Positions 1 to 5,704 of a stretch of DNA of 11,697 bases are shown here, piece by piece. The notes beneath the pieces were generated by a model, which was not told the DNA's origin, did not search any database, and was given only the letters and a program-made list of their open reading frames with translations. Within the stretch, counting starts at the first letter, position 1, and every line of letters begins with the position of its first letter. Position numbers and translations under genes: made by a program. This DNA is from Bacillota bacterium (GTDB lineage: Bacteria > Bacillota > Clostridia > Christensenellales > Aristaeellaceae): positions 1 to 11,697 of the forward strand of contig JAEZTD010000150.1 in the NCBI GenBank assembly GCA_023443705.1, written 5' to 3'.

Positions 1-1
1 G

Positions 2-343
2 ACCGATAACGTGCAGGCGGCGCGGCAGATGCGCTTTACGGGCGTGGAAGAGATCGCCGCGCGGGAGGGCGAACTCGCAGCCTACCTCCGCGAGGCGGCG
101 GAGATAGAGCGGGCCGGGCTTTCGGTGGAATTCAAGGAGAGCGCGGAATTCGCGGTTCCGGAGGAATTTCGGGCGCGGCTGGACGAAGCGCCGCACTTGA
201 AGGCGGCCTTCGACGCGCTGACGCCGGGGCGGCAGCGGGCGTACCTGCTCCACTTTTCCGGGGCCAGGCAGAGCGCCACCCGCGCGGCGCGGGTGGAAAA
301 GTGCATCCCGAAAATCCTTGCGGGGAAGGGGCTGGACGATTGA
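2..343 (+). CDS. YdeI/OmpD-associated family protein, C-terminal part (5' end outside window)
   Basis: The frame is open from the first bases of the window, so only about 113 C-terminal residues are present. A GTG at 11 is an internal codon rather than a credible start, because the frame continues upstream without a stop. The sequence matches what I know of the YdeI/OmpD-associated (bacteriocin-protection-like) family: a charged helical stretch followed by LTPGRQRAYLLHFSGARQS, then a TRxxRVEKC segment and a C-terminal KILAGKGLDD. Members are usually around 190-200 residues, so roughly the last 60% is seen. The molecular role of the family is poorly defined; links to outer-membrane porin or antimicrobial tolerance come from Gram-negative members and cannot be assumed here. 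It faces the next gene convergently across a 54-base gap in which I see no strong terminator. Confidence 0.8.
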   Translation, partial: TDNVQAARQMRFTGVEEIAAREGELAAYLREAAEIERAGLSVEFKESAEFAVPEEFRARLDEAPHLKAAFDALTPGRQRAYLLHFSGARQSATRAARVEKCIPKILAGKGLDD

Positions 344-397
344 GCCGGAACCGCCTGCTCAAGACGATGCACATGCGGGGACGGGCATTGCGTCAGG

Positions 398-949
398 CTA
401 CTTCGCGTAGTCCCCGATTTCCCCAATATGCTCGCCGATGGTGAAATAGTGGTTCGGTGAATAGACGACCGGGTTGATCTCCCGCAGGTCGATGAAGTCG
501 AGCGCTTGAACATCTTCCCGGACATTCACGCGCTTGAACGCGGCAAAGTGGGTGTCGCAGCCGCCGATGCGAACCGATTGAATCACTTCGCATTCATACG
601 ACCACTTTGCCCCCTTCACGAGGGGAACCTCCAGCGCCCGCCCCGGCTCGACTTCTTGAGGGACGCTCATCCCGTCCCGCCGCGTCGCCTGATTGTGCTG
701 CTCGGCGAAGGGCAAAAGATCCGGCGTCACGATGGTCGCGGAAAGGAGCCCGGTGCGCTCTATGTTTTGCGTTGTCTGTTTTTTCCTTGTCGTGCCGTTG
801 ATGCTGACGACGAGGCAGGCGGGAGGCCCCCACGTGTAGCTGATCCAAGAGATGGGCGCGAAATTTGGGCTCCCGTCTTCATTGTACGTGCCGATCAGAA
901 ACAACTGTTGGGTAAAAAAGCACGCCGGGTTTTCATTGATCGGTTTCAT
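398..949 (-). CDS. flavin reductase-like / FMN-binding split-barrel protein
   Basis: A protein of 183 residues resembling the flavin-reductase-like family (FMN-binding split barrel). Early residues read FLIGTYNEDGSPNFAPISWIS, the usual first strands of the barrel, followed by CLVVSING and KKQTTQNIERTG, where related proteins contact flavin phosphate. A later HFAAFKRV strand and a C-terminal NHYFTIGEHIGEIGDY segment are also typical. Such proteins bind FMN and reduce flavin or transfer electrons in the cytoplasm; the partner is unknown. The frame also opens with GTG at 952, but ATG at 949 is better placed behind AAAGGAGC (953-960 region). That ribosome site overlaps the stop of the upstream marR-type gene, 12 bases away, so the two genes are almost certainly co-transcribed. 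The regulator may control this protein as a small oxidative or xenobiotic response operon; that is inference. Confidence 0.82.
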   Translation of the reverse strand: MKPINENPACFFTQQLFLIGTYNEDGSPNFAPISWISYTWGPPACLVVSINGTTRKKQTTQNIERTGLLSATIVTPDLLPFAEQHNQATRRDGMSVPQEVEPGRALEVPLVKGAKWSYECEVIQSVRIGGCDTHFAAFKRVNVREDVQALDFIDLREINPVVYSPNHYFTIGEHIGEIGDYAK

Positions 950-961
950 CACAAAGCTCCT

Positions 962-1381
962 TTATTTCAGCGATTCCCTCTTTGAAAGGTTGACAAGTAT
1001 CCGTTCAAGTCCGCTCTCAAGGGCAATGATTTCTTCGTCGGTGAAGCCTTCGTAAAAGAGCGCACTCATTTGCGTCGATACCGCGTCGTAATGCTCCCTC
1101 AGGTTTTTCGCGGCGTCCGTTAGCCGGATGTTCACCTTTCTGCGGTCATCGGGATTGAATGAGCGCAGAACCTGGCCGGACGCTTCCAGCCTGTCCAGCA
1201 TGCTGGTGAGCGTCGTCTTCGCCAGCCCGGTCTTTTCCGAAAGCACGCTGATGGGGATATTGTCGTGGTTCCAGAGCACATACAAAATCCGCCCTTGCGC
1301 GCCATTGAACTGGTCAATTCCGTGTTCCGCCAGCAATTTTTCAAAAACCCTGCCCTGAATTTGCTTGATTTTCCCGATCAT
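962..1381 (-). CDS. MarR-family transcriptional regulator
   Basis: A winged-helix MarR regulator of about 139 residues from ATG 1381. Visible landmarks are the dimerisation helix (IGKIKQIQGRVFEKLLAEHG), the helix-turn-helix (ISVLSEKTGLAKTTLTSMLDRLEASG), and the wing with its conserved DDRRKVNIRLTDA segment, followed by C-terminal dimer helices. The start is uncertain. The ATG at 1381 has only a weak GGGGGA ahead of it, whereas a perfect AGGAGG lies at 1417-1422. Reading upstream in frame gives ALISKTSGGF, which looks like genuine family sequence, and the codon with ideal spacing to AGGAGG is a CTG at 1408; a GTG at 1415-1417 overlaps the ribosome site. The true protein may therefore be about nine residues longer with a non-ATG start. 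It is first in the operon with the flavin-reductase-like gene and is probably autoregulated through the palindrome in its promoter. Confidence 0.85.
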   Translation of the reverse strand: MIGKIKQIQGRVFEKLLAEHGIDQFNGAQGRILYVLWNHDNIPISVLSEKTGLAKTTLTSMLDRLEASGQVLRSFNPDDRRKVNIRLTDAAKNLREHYDAVSTQMSALFYEGFTDEEIIALESGLERILVNLSKRESLK

Positions 1382-1429
1382 GAATCCCCCGCTTGTTTTC
1401 GAGATCAGCGCCCCCACCTCCTGCCATAT

Positions 1430-1458
1430 AGAATAATACCATATAGTATTATTTTCAA
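1430..1458 (-). promoter_or_regulatory. promoter and probable operator of the marR-flavin reductase operon
   Basis: On the minus strand, TTGAAA (1453-1458) and TATTCT (1430-1435) are separated by exactly 17 bases. The spacer holds a perfect inverted repeat, AATAATAC (1432-1439) and GTATTATT (1446-1453), with a six-base CATATA centre. A repressor bound here would block polymerase, as is common for autoregulated MarR genes. The predicted transcript start near 1423 leaves AGGAGG almost at the 5' end of the mRNA. Confidence 0.6.
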
Positions 1459-1526
1459 GAAGTAAGTTGTTTATCTCAGGTTCGGAAAAGTGGAGTCCTC
1501 CGATTGCGTTAAGTTTGCCTGCGCCG

Positions 1527-1584
1527 TTGACAGCGGAACATTGTTTTGCTATGCTGGGACCATCGAAACAATGTTTTGTTCCGC
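1527..1584 (+). promoter_or_regulatory. sigma-A promoter with overlapping dyad for the yhbD-bactofilin operon
   Basis: TTGACA (1527-1532) and TATGCT (1550-1555) are spaced by 17 bases, so transcription should start near 1562. Between the two boxes lies GCGGAACATTGTTT (1533-1547 region), and downstream, over the expected start site, lies the inverted counterpart AAACAATGTT (1566-1575) followed by GTTCCGC (1578-1584). The two arms are not perfectly collinear: the second has a five-base TTGTT insertion. Placement suggests an operator, plausibly for the MerR-like product of the first gene. Confidence 0.6.
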
Positions 1585-1607
1585 CTGGCGCGGAACGGGA
1601 GGCGAAC

Positions 1608-2249
1608 ATGGAGGACACCATTTCCAAGCGGGAGCTTTTACAGGCCACCGGCATTTCCTACGGGCAGCTGTACCGGTGGAAGCGGGAGAAGCTGATTCCT
1701 GACAGCTGGTTTATCAAGCGGTCGTCCTTCACGGGGCAGGAGACGTACCTACCCCGGCGGGCGATCGAGCGCATCGGGTTTATTTTGGAGAACAAGGACC
1801 GCTATTCGCTGACGCAGCTCCAGGGCATGCTGTCGCCGGAGGCGGGGAGCCGATCCTACCCGGCAGAGGCGGTGGGCTTTCTTCCGGGCGCGGCGCGCCC
1901 CGCGGCGATTCTTCGGCACATGGCCGGGGCGGAATCCTTTGACCACGGGCAGGCGCTGTGCGTGATGATTGCCGCGGAAATGCTGGCCTTCGGTATCAAG
2001 CTGGACGACGCGGCGCTCACGCAGGTACTGACCGCCCTCGCCGCATGGCAGAAGGAAGAGGCGCTTCTTGAAAAGGACGACGGGCGGATCGTGCTCCTCA
2101 AATGTGGCGAGGCGTACCTGCCGCTCTACCTGCAGCCGGACGCCGCCGTACGCCCGCCGGACGGCGTGACCGTCGCGTACAACCTGTCGCTGTCAGACCT
2201 GCCGGAAAAATGCAACCGGCCGCTTTCTAAGCTATTGGAGGAGGAATGA
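1608..2249 (+). CDS. yhbD: YhbD-family MerR-like regulatory protein
   Basis: A 213-residue protein. The N-terminus, ISKRELLQATGISYGQLYRWKR, is a MerR-type helix-turn-helix, followed by KLIPDSWF and the FTGQETYLPRRAIERI segment characteristic of YhbD-like (DUF4004) proteins. The C-terminal half is less conserved and presumably senses a signal or mediates contacts. The longer frame from 1467 is rejected as start, because GGGAGG at 1597-1602 sits five bases before ATG 1608 and homology begins there. In Bacillus subtilis, yhbD stands next to the bactofilin genes yhbE and yhbF, and here the following gene is also bactofilin-like, so the pairing supports the call. The stop codon overlaps an ATG at 2246, indicating translational coupling. 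A role in regulating the bactofilin is likely but not shown by sequence. Confidence 0.82.
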   Translation: MEDTISKRELLQATGISYGQLYRWKREKLIPDSWFIKRSSFTGQETYLPRRAIERIGFILENKDRYSLTQLQGMLSPEAGSRSYPAEAVGFLPGAARPAAILRHMAGAESFDHGQALCVMIAAEMLAFGIKLDDAALTQVLTALAAWQKEEALLEKDDGRIVLLKCGEAYLPLYLQPDAAVRPPDGVTVAYNLSLSDLPEKCNRPLSKLLEEE

Positions 2250-2251
2250 CC

Positions 2252-3028
2252 ATGGGGGAAAATCTTCGGGATCTGAAGGCGTCCGGCGCGGTGAGCTTGA
2301 GCGGCGGGCAATACCGCGATGTCAGCGTATCCGGCAGCGCAAGAATTTCGGGCGATGTGACCTGTGAACGCTTCGATGCCTCCGGCAGCGCCCGGGTGGC
2401 AGGCAATGTCACCTGTGAGAAATACACGTCTTCGGGCAGCGCCCACATCGACGGCAACGTAGCCGCGGGAGAAATGCGCACCAGCGGCGCCGCTTCGGTG
2501 GACGGAAGTCTGGCGGCGGCGGCTTTGCAGTCCTCCGGCAGCTTCCGGGTGGATGGGGATGCCACCGTCACGGGCGAGATGCGCACCAGCGGCAGCACGC
2601 GCTTCGGCGGCGCACTGAAGGCCCGCACGGTGAGCGTCGCGGGCAGCCTCAGGGTGGCGCGAGGGATCGAATGCGAGCGGCTCCTTTTGCAGGGCGCGTT
2701 CGACGTGGACGGCCTCATCAACGCCGGTACTGCGGAGATCGAGCTGGCGGGGCAGAGCAGCCTGGAAGAGATCGGCGGCGAGCGCGTGACCGTTCGGCGC
2801 AGGGGCGGGCTCAGCGTGCTGGGCATACAGATTCCATTCTTTACCGGGTCGCTGACGGCCGGGACGGTAGAGGCCACCAGCGTGTACCTGGAGGCCACCC
2901 GCGCAAAGGTGGTACGCGGCGCGGACGTGACCATCGCCTCTGGGAGTGAAATCGACCGGGTGGAGTACTCCGGCGCCCTCACCGTGGCCGAGGACGCGGT
3001 GGTGCGGGAAAAAGTCAGGGTGGAGTAA
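2252..3028 (+). CDS. bactofilin-like polymer-forming protein
   Basis: A protein of 258 residues built almost wholly of short beta-strand repeats, with the unit pattern of a small residue, SGSARI/V, xGDV or GNV, then a polar turn, seen at least eight times (for example VSGSARISGDVTCE and ASGSARVAGNVTCE). This is the right-handed beta-helix pattern of bactofilins and related DUF583-type proteins, which polymerise without nucleotide into cytoplasmic or membrane-associated scaffolds. A middle segment, RRRGGLSVLGIQIPFFTG, interrupts the repeats and resembles a loop or membrane-contact region; its role is unknown. ATG 2252 has the ideal distance from GGAGGA (2240-2245); the in-frame ATG at 2246 overlaps the previous stop and is an alternative. 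It is the last gene of the yhbD operon. In B. subtilis the homologous pair has been linked to flagellar assembly, but no motility gene is visible here. Confidence 0.82.
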   Translation: MGENLRDLKASGAVSLSGGQYRDVSVSGSARISGDVTCERFDASGSARVAGNVTCEKYTSSGSAHIDGNVAAGEMRTSGAASVDGSLAAAALQSSGSFRVDGDATVTGEMRTSGSTRFGGALKARTVSVAGSLRVARGIECERLLLQGAFDVDGLINAGTAEIELAGQSSLEEIGGERVTVRRRGGLSVLGIQIPFFTGSLTAGTVEATSVYLEATRAKVVRGADVTIASGSEIDRVEYSGALTVAEDAVVREKVRVE

Positions 3029-3044
3029 TCGCCGTGAAAAGACA

Positions 3045-3075
3045 AAGCCGCCCGCGGGTAAATGCGCGGGCGGCA
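3045..3075. terminator. GC-rich hairpin, left copy flanking element 1
   Basis: Arms GCCGCCCGCG (3047-3056) and CGCGGGCGGC (3065-3074) form a perfect 10-bp stem with an eight-base loop. It lies just after the bactofilin stop codon. On the minus strand it is followed by TTTGTCTTTT, so it can end transcription coming from the alcohol dehydrogenase side. All 31 bases are repeated without mismatch at 3280-3310. Confidence 0.7.
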
Positions 3076-3279
3076 CAGACCATCAACAAAGACTCGGTAG
3101 GGTTTCAATCGTTCCCGGCGGCGTGTACGCCAAGAACGGGATAGCGCCACCAGTACGCATATTGGTGGCGCTATCTATACCTTGGGTCAGTGCGCCGCTC
3201 GGAAATCCGTGAGGATTTCAGGCGCACGCAGGTTTCCTTCCTTCGCATCGAAAAAATTATAGGGTTTTTCGATGCCTTG
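3076..3279 (-). mobile_element. 204-bp hairpin-rich repeat element, copy 1 (putative small non-autonomous mobile element)
   Basis: This segment, read on the minus strand, aligns without gaps to 6694-6897, with 24 substitutions over 204 bases by my hand count. Its ends form a weak imperfect inverted repeat, CAAGGCATCGA against CAGACCATCAA (7 of 11). It contains four visible hairpins: GCATCGAAAAA with TTTTTCGATGC, GAAATCC with GGATTTC, GATAGCGCCACCA with TGGTGGCGCTATC (13 bp, 3142-3177), and a GGCG/CGCC stem near 3114-3134 with wobble extensions. No credible coding frame is present. It is bracketed by two identical 31-bp hairpins that look like a duplicated target. No transposase is encoded, so any mobility would depend on an enzyme elsewhere; mobile-element status is inference from the two-copy pattern and flanking duplications. 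A structured non-coding RNA is the main alternative. Confidence 0.6.
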
Positions 3280-3310
3280 AAGCCGCCCGCGGGTAAATGC
3301 GCGGGCGGCA
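3280..3310. terminator. GC-rich hairpin, right copy flanking element 1
   Basis: Identical to 3045-3075: arms at 3282-3291 and 3300-3309. It is followed on the plus strand by ATTTGTC. The TTTGTC at 3311-3316 is complementary to GACAAA at 3041-3046, just outside the other copy. Removing the element and one hairpin would therefore restore a longer bidirectional terminator with matching outer arms. It lies about 40 bases after the alcohol dehydrogenase stop (minus strand). Confidence 0.7.
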
Positions 3311-3350
3311 TTTGTCATGATGTTCGCTTGGCGATGAGGGCAGGGACCGA

Positions 3351-4532
3351 CTACTCCGCCGCCAGCTCGTAGATGGCGAGAACATCCTGCCACATCAGCT
3401 TTTTCAGGCCGCCCACCCCGTGCTCATTGCCGTAGGCGGCGCCGGTGGCCTTCTTCGCCATCAGCTCAAAATTTTCCCGGTCGATGCCCAGCTCCTTCAG
3501 CGTCTGGGGCAGGCCCATCCGGCGGTAGAAGCGGCGCAGCCGGTCGATGCCCTCGACGATGATCGCCTCCTGATCGCGGAAGTCGCCGCCCACGCCCATG
3601 ACGTTCACCGCGAACTGCACGAACATGCCGGGGTTCTCCCGGTGAACGTAGGTCATCCAGGCGGGGGTCAGCACCGCGAGGCCCGCGCCGTGGGCCACGT
3701 CGTAGATGGCGGAGAGCTCATGCTCCATGTCGTGGCAGCCCCAGTCCTGTGCGCGCCCCATGCCCAGAAGGTCGTTGTGGGCCACCGTGCCGCCAAAGCC
3801 CACCTGACACCAGGCGTCGTAGTCCGACGGGTTGTCGTAGACGATGGGCGCGTTTTTCGTGATGGTCTTGAGCGTACCCTCGCACAGCGCGTCGGTCAGA
3901 TCGGTGTGGGAGGTGTTGGTGAAGTAGCGCTCGAAGATGTGGCTCATCATGTCGGCGACGCCGTTGGCGATCTGGTTCTTCGGGAGGGTGGCGAAGTGCT
4001 CCGGGTTCACAAAGCTGACCACCGGGCGGATCTGGAGGGAATTGCAGGCCATTTTCTGGCTGGTCGCCTCATTGGTGATGACCGAGCCGACGGAGGCCTC
4101 GCTACCCGCGGCGGGGATGGTGAGCACCGTGGCCACCGGCAGCGCCCTGTCCACGGGCTTGTTCGTGCCGTAGAAATCCCAAACGTCGCCGTCGTAGTAG
4201 GTGCCGATGGCGATGGCCTTGGCCGAGTCGATGGCGCTGCCGCCGCCCACCGCGAGGATCAGGTCCACCTGCTCGCTTCGGCACAGCTTGACGCCCTCAT
4301 GCACCAGCGAAAGGCGGGGATTGGGCTTGACGCCGGAGAGCTCAACCCACTGGATCCCAGCGTCTGAGAGCGATTTTACGACTTCGTCGTACAGCCCGCT
4401 CTTTTTGATGCTGCCGCCGCCGTAGTGCAAGAGCACTTTTTTGGCGATGGGGGCCAGCGCCGCGCCGACCTGATGCTGCGCGTCCCGCCCAAAGATCAGC
4501 CGGGTGCGGTTGTAGAAATCAAAATTGAGCAT
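3351..4532 (-). CDS. iron-containing alcohol dehydrogenase (butanol-dehydrogenase type)
   Basis: A cytoplasmic, 393-residue group III iron-dependent alcohol dehydrogenase, the usual family length. It interconverts aldehydes and alcohols with NAD(P)H, typically disposing of reductant at the end of fermentation. Visible features are the nucleotide-binding AVGGGSAIDSAKAIA loop near residue 95, the IPAAGSEAS segment near 145, and metal ligands in ADMMSHIFE (Asp and His, about residues 198-202) and in GCHDMEHELSAIYDVAHGAGLA (His residues, about 270-290). Overall it resembles butanol dehydrogenase and YqhD-like enzymes; the exact substrate cannot be told. ATG 4532 follows AAGGAGGG at 4539-4546. It is divergent from rex, and Rex regulates alcohol dehydrogenases in many clostridia, so redox control is plausible, although I see no canonical Rex site. 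Its leader carries a terminator-like hairpin, and its 3' end faces element 1. Confidence 0.92.
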   Translation of the reverse strand: MLNFDFYNRTRLIFGRDAQHQVGAALAPIAKKVLLHYGGGSIKKSGLYDEVVKSLSDAGIQWVELSGVKPNPRLSLVHEGVKLCRSEQVDLILAVGGGSAIDSAKAIAIGTYYDGDVWDFYGTNKPVDRALPVATVLTIPAAGSEASVGSVITNEATSQKMACNSLQIRPVVSFVNPEHFATLPKNQIANGVADMMSHIFERYFTNTSHTDLTDALCEGTLKTITKNAPIVYDNPSDYDAWCQVGFGGTVAHNDLLGMGRAQDWGCHDMEHELSAIYDVAHGAGLAVLTPAWMTYVHRENPGMFVQFAVNVMGVGGDFRDQEAIIVEGIDRLRRFYRRMGLPQTLKELGIDRENFELMAKKATGAAYGNEHGVGGLKKLMWQDVLAIYELAAE

Positions 4533-4600
4533 GAGATTCCCTCCTTCAATATTGGGTTATATAATGATCCATTGCCCGTTGCCTGACGATCGCTTTCCAG

Positions 4601-4633
4601 CAAAAACGAAAGAGCGCCGCAGGCCTTCGGCGC
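4601..4633 (-). terminator. terminator-like hairpin in the alcohol dehydrogenase leader (possible attenuator)
   Basis: Read on the minus strand, GCGCCG (4628-4633) pairs with CGGCGC (4614-4619) across an eight-base loop, followed by TCTTTCGTTTTTG. It lies between the predicted promoter (start near 4657) and the ATG at 4532, so it could stop transcription before the gene. The stem is only six pairs and the T-tract is interrupted, so this is a candidate only. Confidence 0.4.
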
Positions 4634-4646
4634 GATTGTCCAAAGA

Positions 4647-4692
4647 ATAATATACCCAACCATATTATAACAAAACGCGCAGAACGGGGCAA
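4647..4692 (-). promoter_or_regulatory. promoter and dyad upstream of the alcohol dehydrogenase gene
   Basis: On the minus strand, TTGCCC (4687-4692) and a perfect TATAAT (4664-4669) are 17 bases apart. An inverted repeat, ATAATAT (4647-4653) and ATATTAT (4662-4668), spans the -10 box and the expected start site and would suit a repressor. It does not match the usual Rex consensus of TTGTGA-type half-sites. The leader would be about 125 bases long. Confidence 0.5.
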
Positions 4693-4758
4693 GCCAGCGC
4701 AGTGTGCGAGAAAACGGGAAATTCTATAAAAATGAACTGAGAATTAACTTTCCGCCAC

Positions 4759-4787
4759 TTTTATCGATAACTTAATATTCATATAAT
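4759..4787 (+). promoter_or_regulatory. probable rex promoter
   Basis: A perfect TATAAT at 4782-4787 lies about 37 bases before the rex start. The -35 region is weak: TTTTAT at 4759-4764 with a 17-base gap. The palindrome TTATCGATAA (4761-4770) overlaps it and could be a regulatory site. A lone TGTGAA at 4802-4806 region recalls half of a Rex site but has no partner arm. Confidence 0.45.
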
Positions 4788-4823
4788 AGAAGAGAATCGT
4801 GTGAACGCATGAGGAGGAGCAGC

Positions 4824-5462
4824 ATGGCAACCCAGACAGTCTCCAAGCAGACACTATCCCGGCTGCCGCAGTACCTTAGCCATCTTGAAACGCTGCCGGA
4901 AACGGTGCGCTATATATCCGCCACGGCGATCGCGGCGGCGCTGGGCCTGAACCAGGTGCAGGTGCGCAAGGACCTCGCTTCGGTCAGCTCGTCCGGCAAG
5001 CCCAAGGTGGGCTACATGCGGCGGGATCTGATCCGCGAGATCAAGGCGTTTTTGGGCTACGACAGCGCGGACGAAGCCGTCATCGTCGGCGCGGGCAAGC
5101 TGGGCCGCGCGCTGATGAGCTACGTGGGCTTTCGGGACTACGGCCTGAACATTCTCGCCGCCTTTGACGCCGACGAGAACCTGATTGGCGAGGACGAGAA
5201 CGGCCGGCCCATCATGCCTATTGAGGTACTCAAGGACACCTGCCAGCGACTGGGTGTGCGCATCGGCATCATCACCGTGCCTGCGCCCGCCGCGCAGTCG
5301 GTGTGCGATCTTTTGATCGACGCGGGTGTTCTGGCCATCTGGAACTTTGCGCCGGTCCGTCTGGTGGTGCCGGAGGGCATTCTGGTCCAGAACGAGAACA
5401 TGGCGAGTTCTCTGGCCATCCTGTCCAACCACCTGGCGGAAAAGATGAACATGAGGCGCTGA
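4824..5462 (+). CDS. rex: redox-sensing transcriptional repressor Rex
   Basis: A 212-residue Rex protein, the normal length for the family. Residues 1-80 form the winged helix, with SRLPQYLSHLETL, the SATAIAAALGLNQVQVRKDLA recognition region and SSGKPKVGY, all typical of Rex. Residues 80-212 form a Rossmann domain with VGAGKLGRALMSY as the dinucleotide loop, followed by ILAAFDAD, IITVPAPAAQSVCDLL and IWNFAPVRLVVP. Rex is a dimer that binds operators of fermentation and respiration genes when NAD+ is high and lets go when NADH binds. The start is ATG 4824, six bases after AGGAGG (4812-4817); an upstream in-frame ATG at 4809 lies inside the ribosome-site region and is not preferred. It is divergent from an alcohol dehydrogenase, a likely target. 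The gene appears monocistronic, as a strong promoter follows it. Confidence 0.96.
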   Translation: MATQTVSKQTLSRLPQYLSHLETLPETVRYISATAIAAALGLNQVQVRKDLASVSSSGKPKVGYMRRDLIREIKAFLGYDSADEAVIVGAGKLGRALMSYVGFRDYGLNILAAFDADENLIGEDENGRPIMPIEVLKDTCQRLGVRIGIITVPAPAAQSVCDLLIDAGVLAIWNFAPVRLVVPEGILVQNENMASSLAILSNHLAEKMNMRR

Positions 5463-5489
5463 CGCCGCTTTCGAAACCATCGTGCATTG

Positions 5490-5542
5490 GCGCGGCGGCG
5501 ATGAAACCGCAACCGCGCCTGTTTCCAAATGAAACGTTTTTT
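5490..5542 (+). terminator. possible rex terminator
   Basis: GCGCGG (5490-5495) can pair with CCGCGC (5513-5518). Immediately after, GTTTC (5521-5525) pairs with GAAAC (5531-5535) and is followed by G and six T residues. Neither hairpin alone is a strong classical terminator, but the second, with its T run, could end rex transcription before the promoter at 5589. Confidence 0.4.
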
Positions 5543-5577
5543 GGGCGTTTTTGGGCGTTTTTGGGCATGCGATGCCC
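5535..5577 (+). repeat. three tandem copies of a 10-11 base unit, then a short hairpin
   Basis: CGTTTTTTGGG (5535-5545) is followed by two copies of CGTTTTTGGG (5546-5565), differing only in the length of the T run. The last GGG continues into GGGCAT-GCG-ATGCCC (5563-5577), a six-pair hairpin. This looks like slippage in a non-coding spacer, and no function is evident. Confidence 0.6.
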
Positions 5578-5588
5578 CATTATGGAAT

Positions 5589-5617
5589 TTGACAACCGCA
5601 CATGCATCTGGTAGAAT
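5589..5617 (+). promoter_or_regulatory. consensus sigma-A promoter for the GNAT-Rnk gene
   Basis: TTGACA (5589-5594) and TAGAAT (5612-5617) are separated by exactly 17 bases, one of the best promoters in the window. Transcription should begin near 5624, leaving a leader of about 80 bases before GTG 5705. Confidence 0.7.
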
Positions 5618-5704
5618 TAAAGGGCAAAGAACCGTCATGTCAAATCTCCGAATTCGTAGAGCATTTGCGTGAAAGGCTTTATCAACCACAGCGAGGTGTG
5701 CAAT

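Noticed and set aside
3190..3372. Short frames across the 204-bp elements (also 6650-6868 and 6865-7098)
   Set aside because: They translate hairpins and terminators, lack ribosome sites and are not conserved as protein between the copies. Substitutions follow base pairing rather than codon positions.
3420..4367. A 315-codon plus-strand frame opposite the alcohol dehydrogenase
   Set aside because: It is the antisense shadow of a clear enzyme gene, rich in His/Ala/Val/Gly with no recognisable domain.
4796..4811. A TGTGAA half-site near the rex ribosome site as a Rex operator
   Set aside because: Only one half-site is visible; the complementary arm at the expected spacing is absent.
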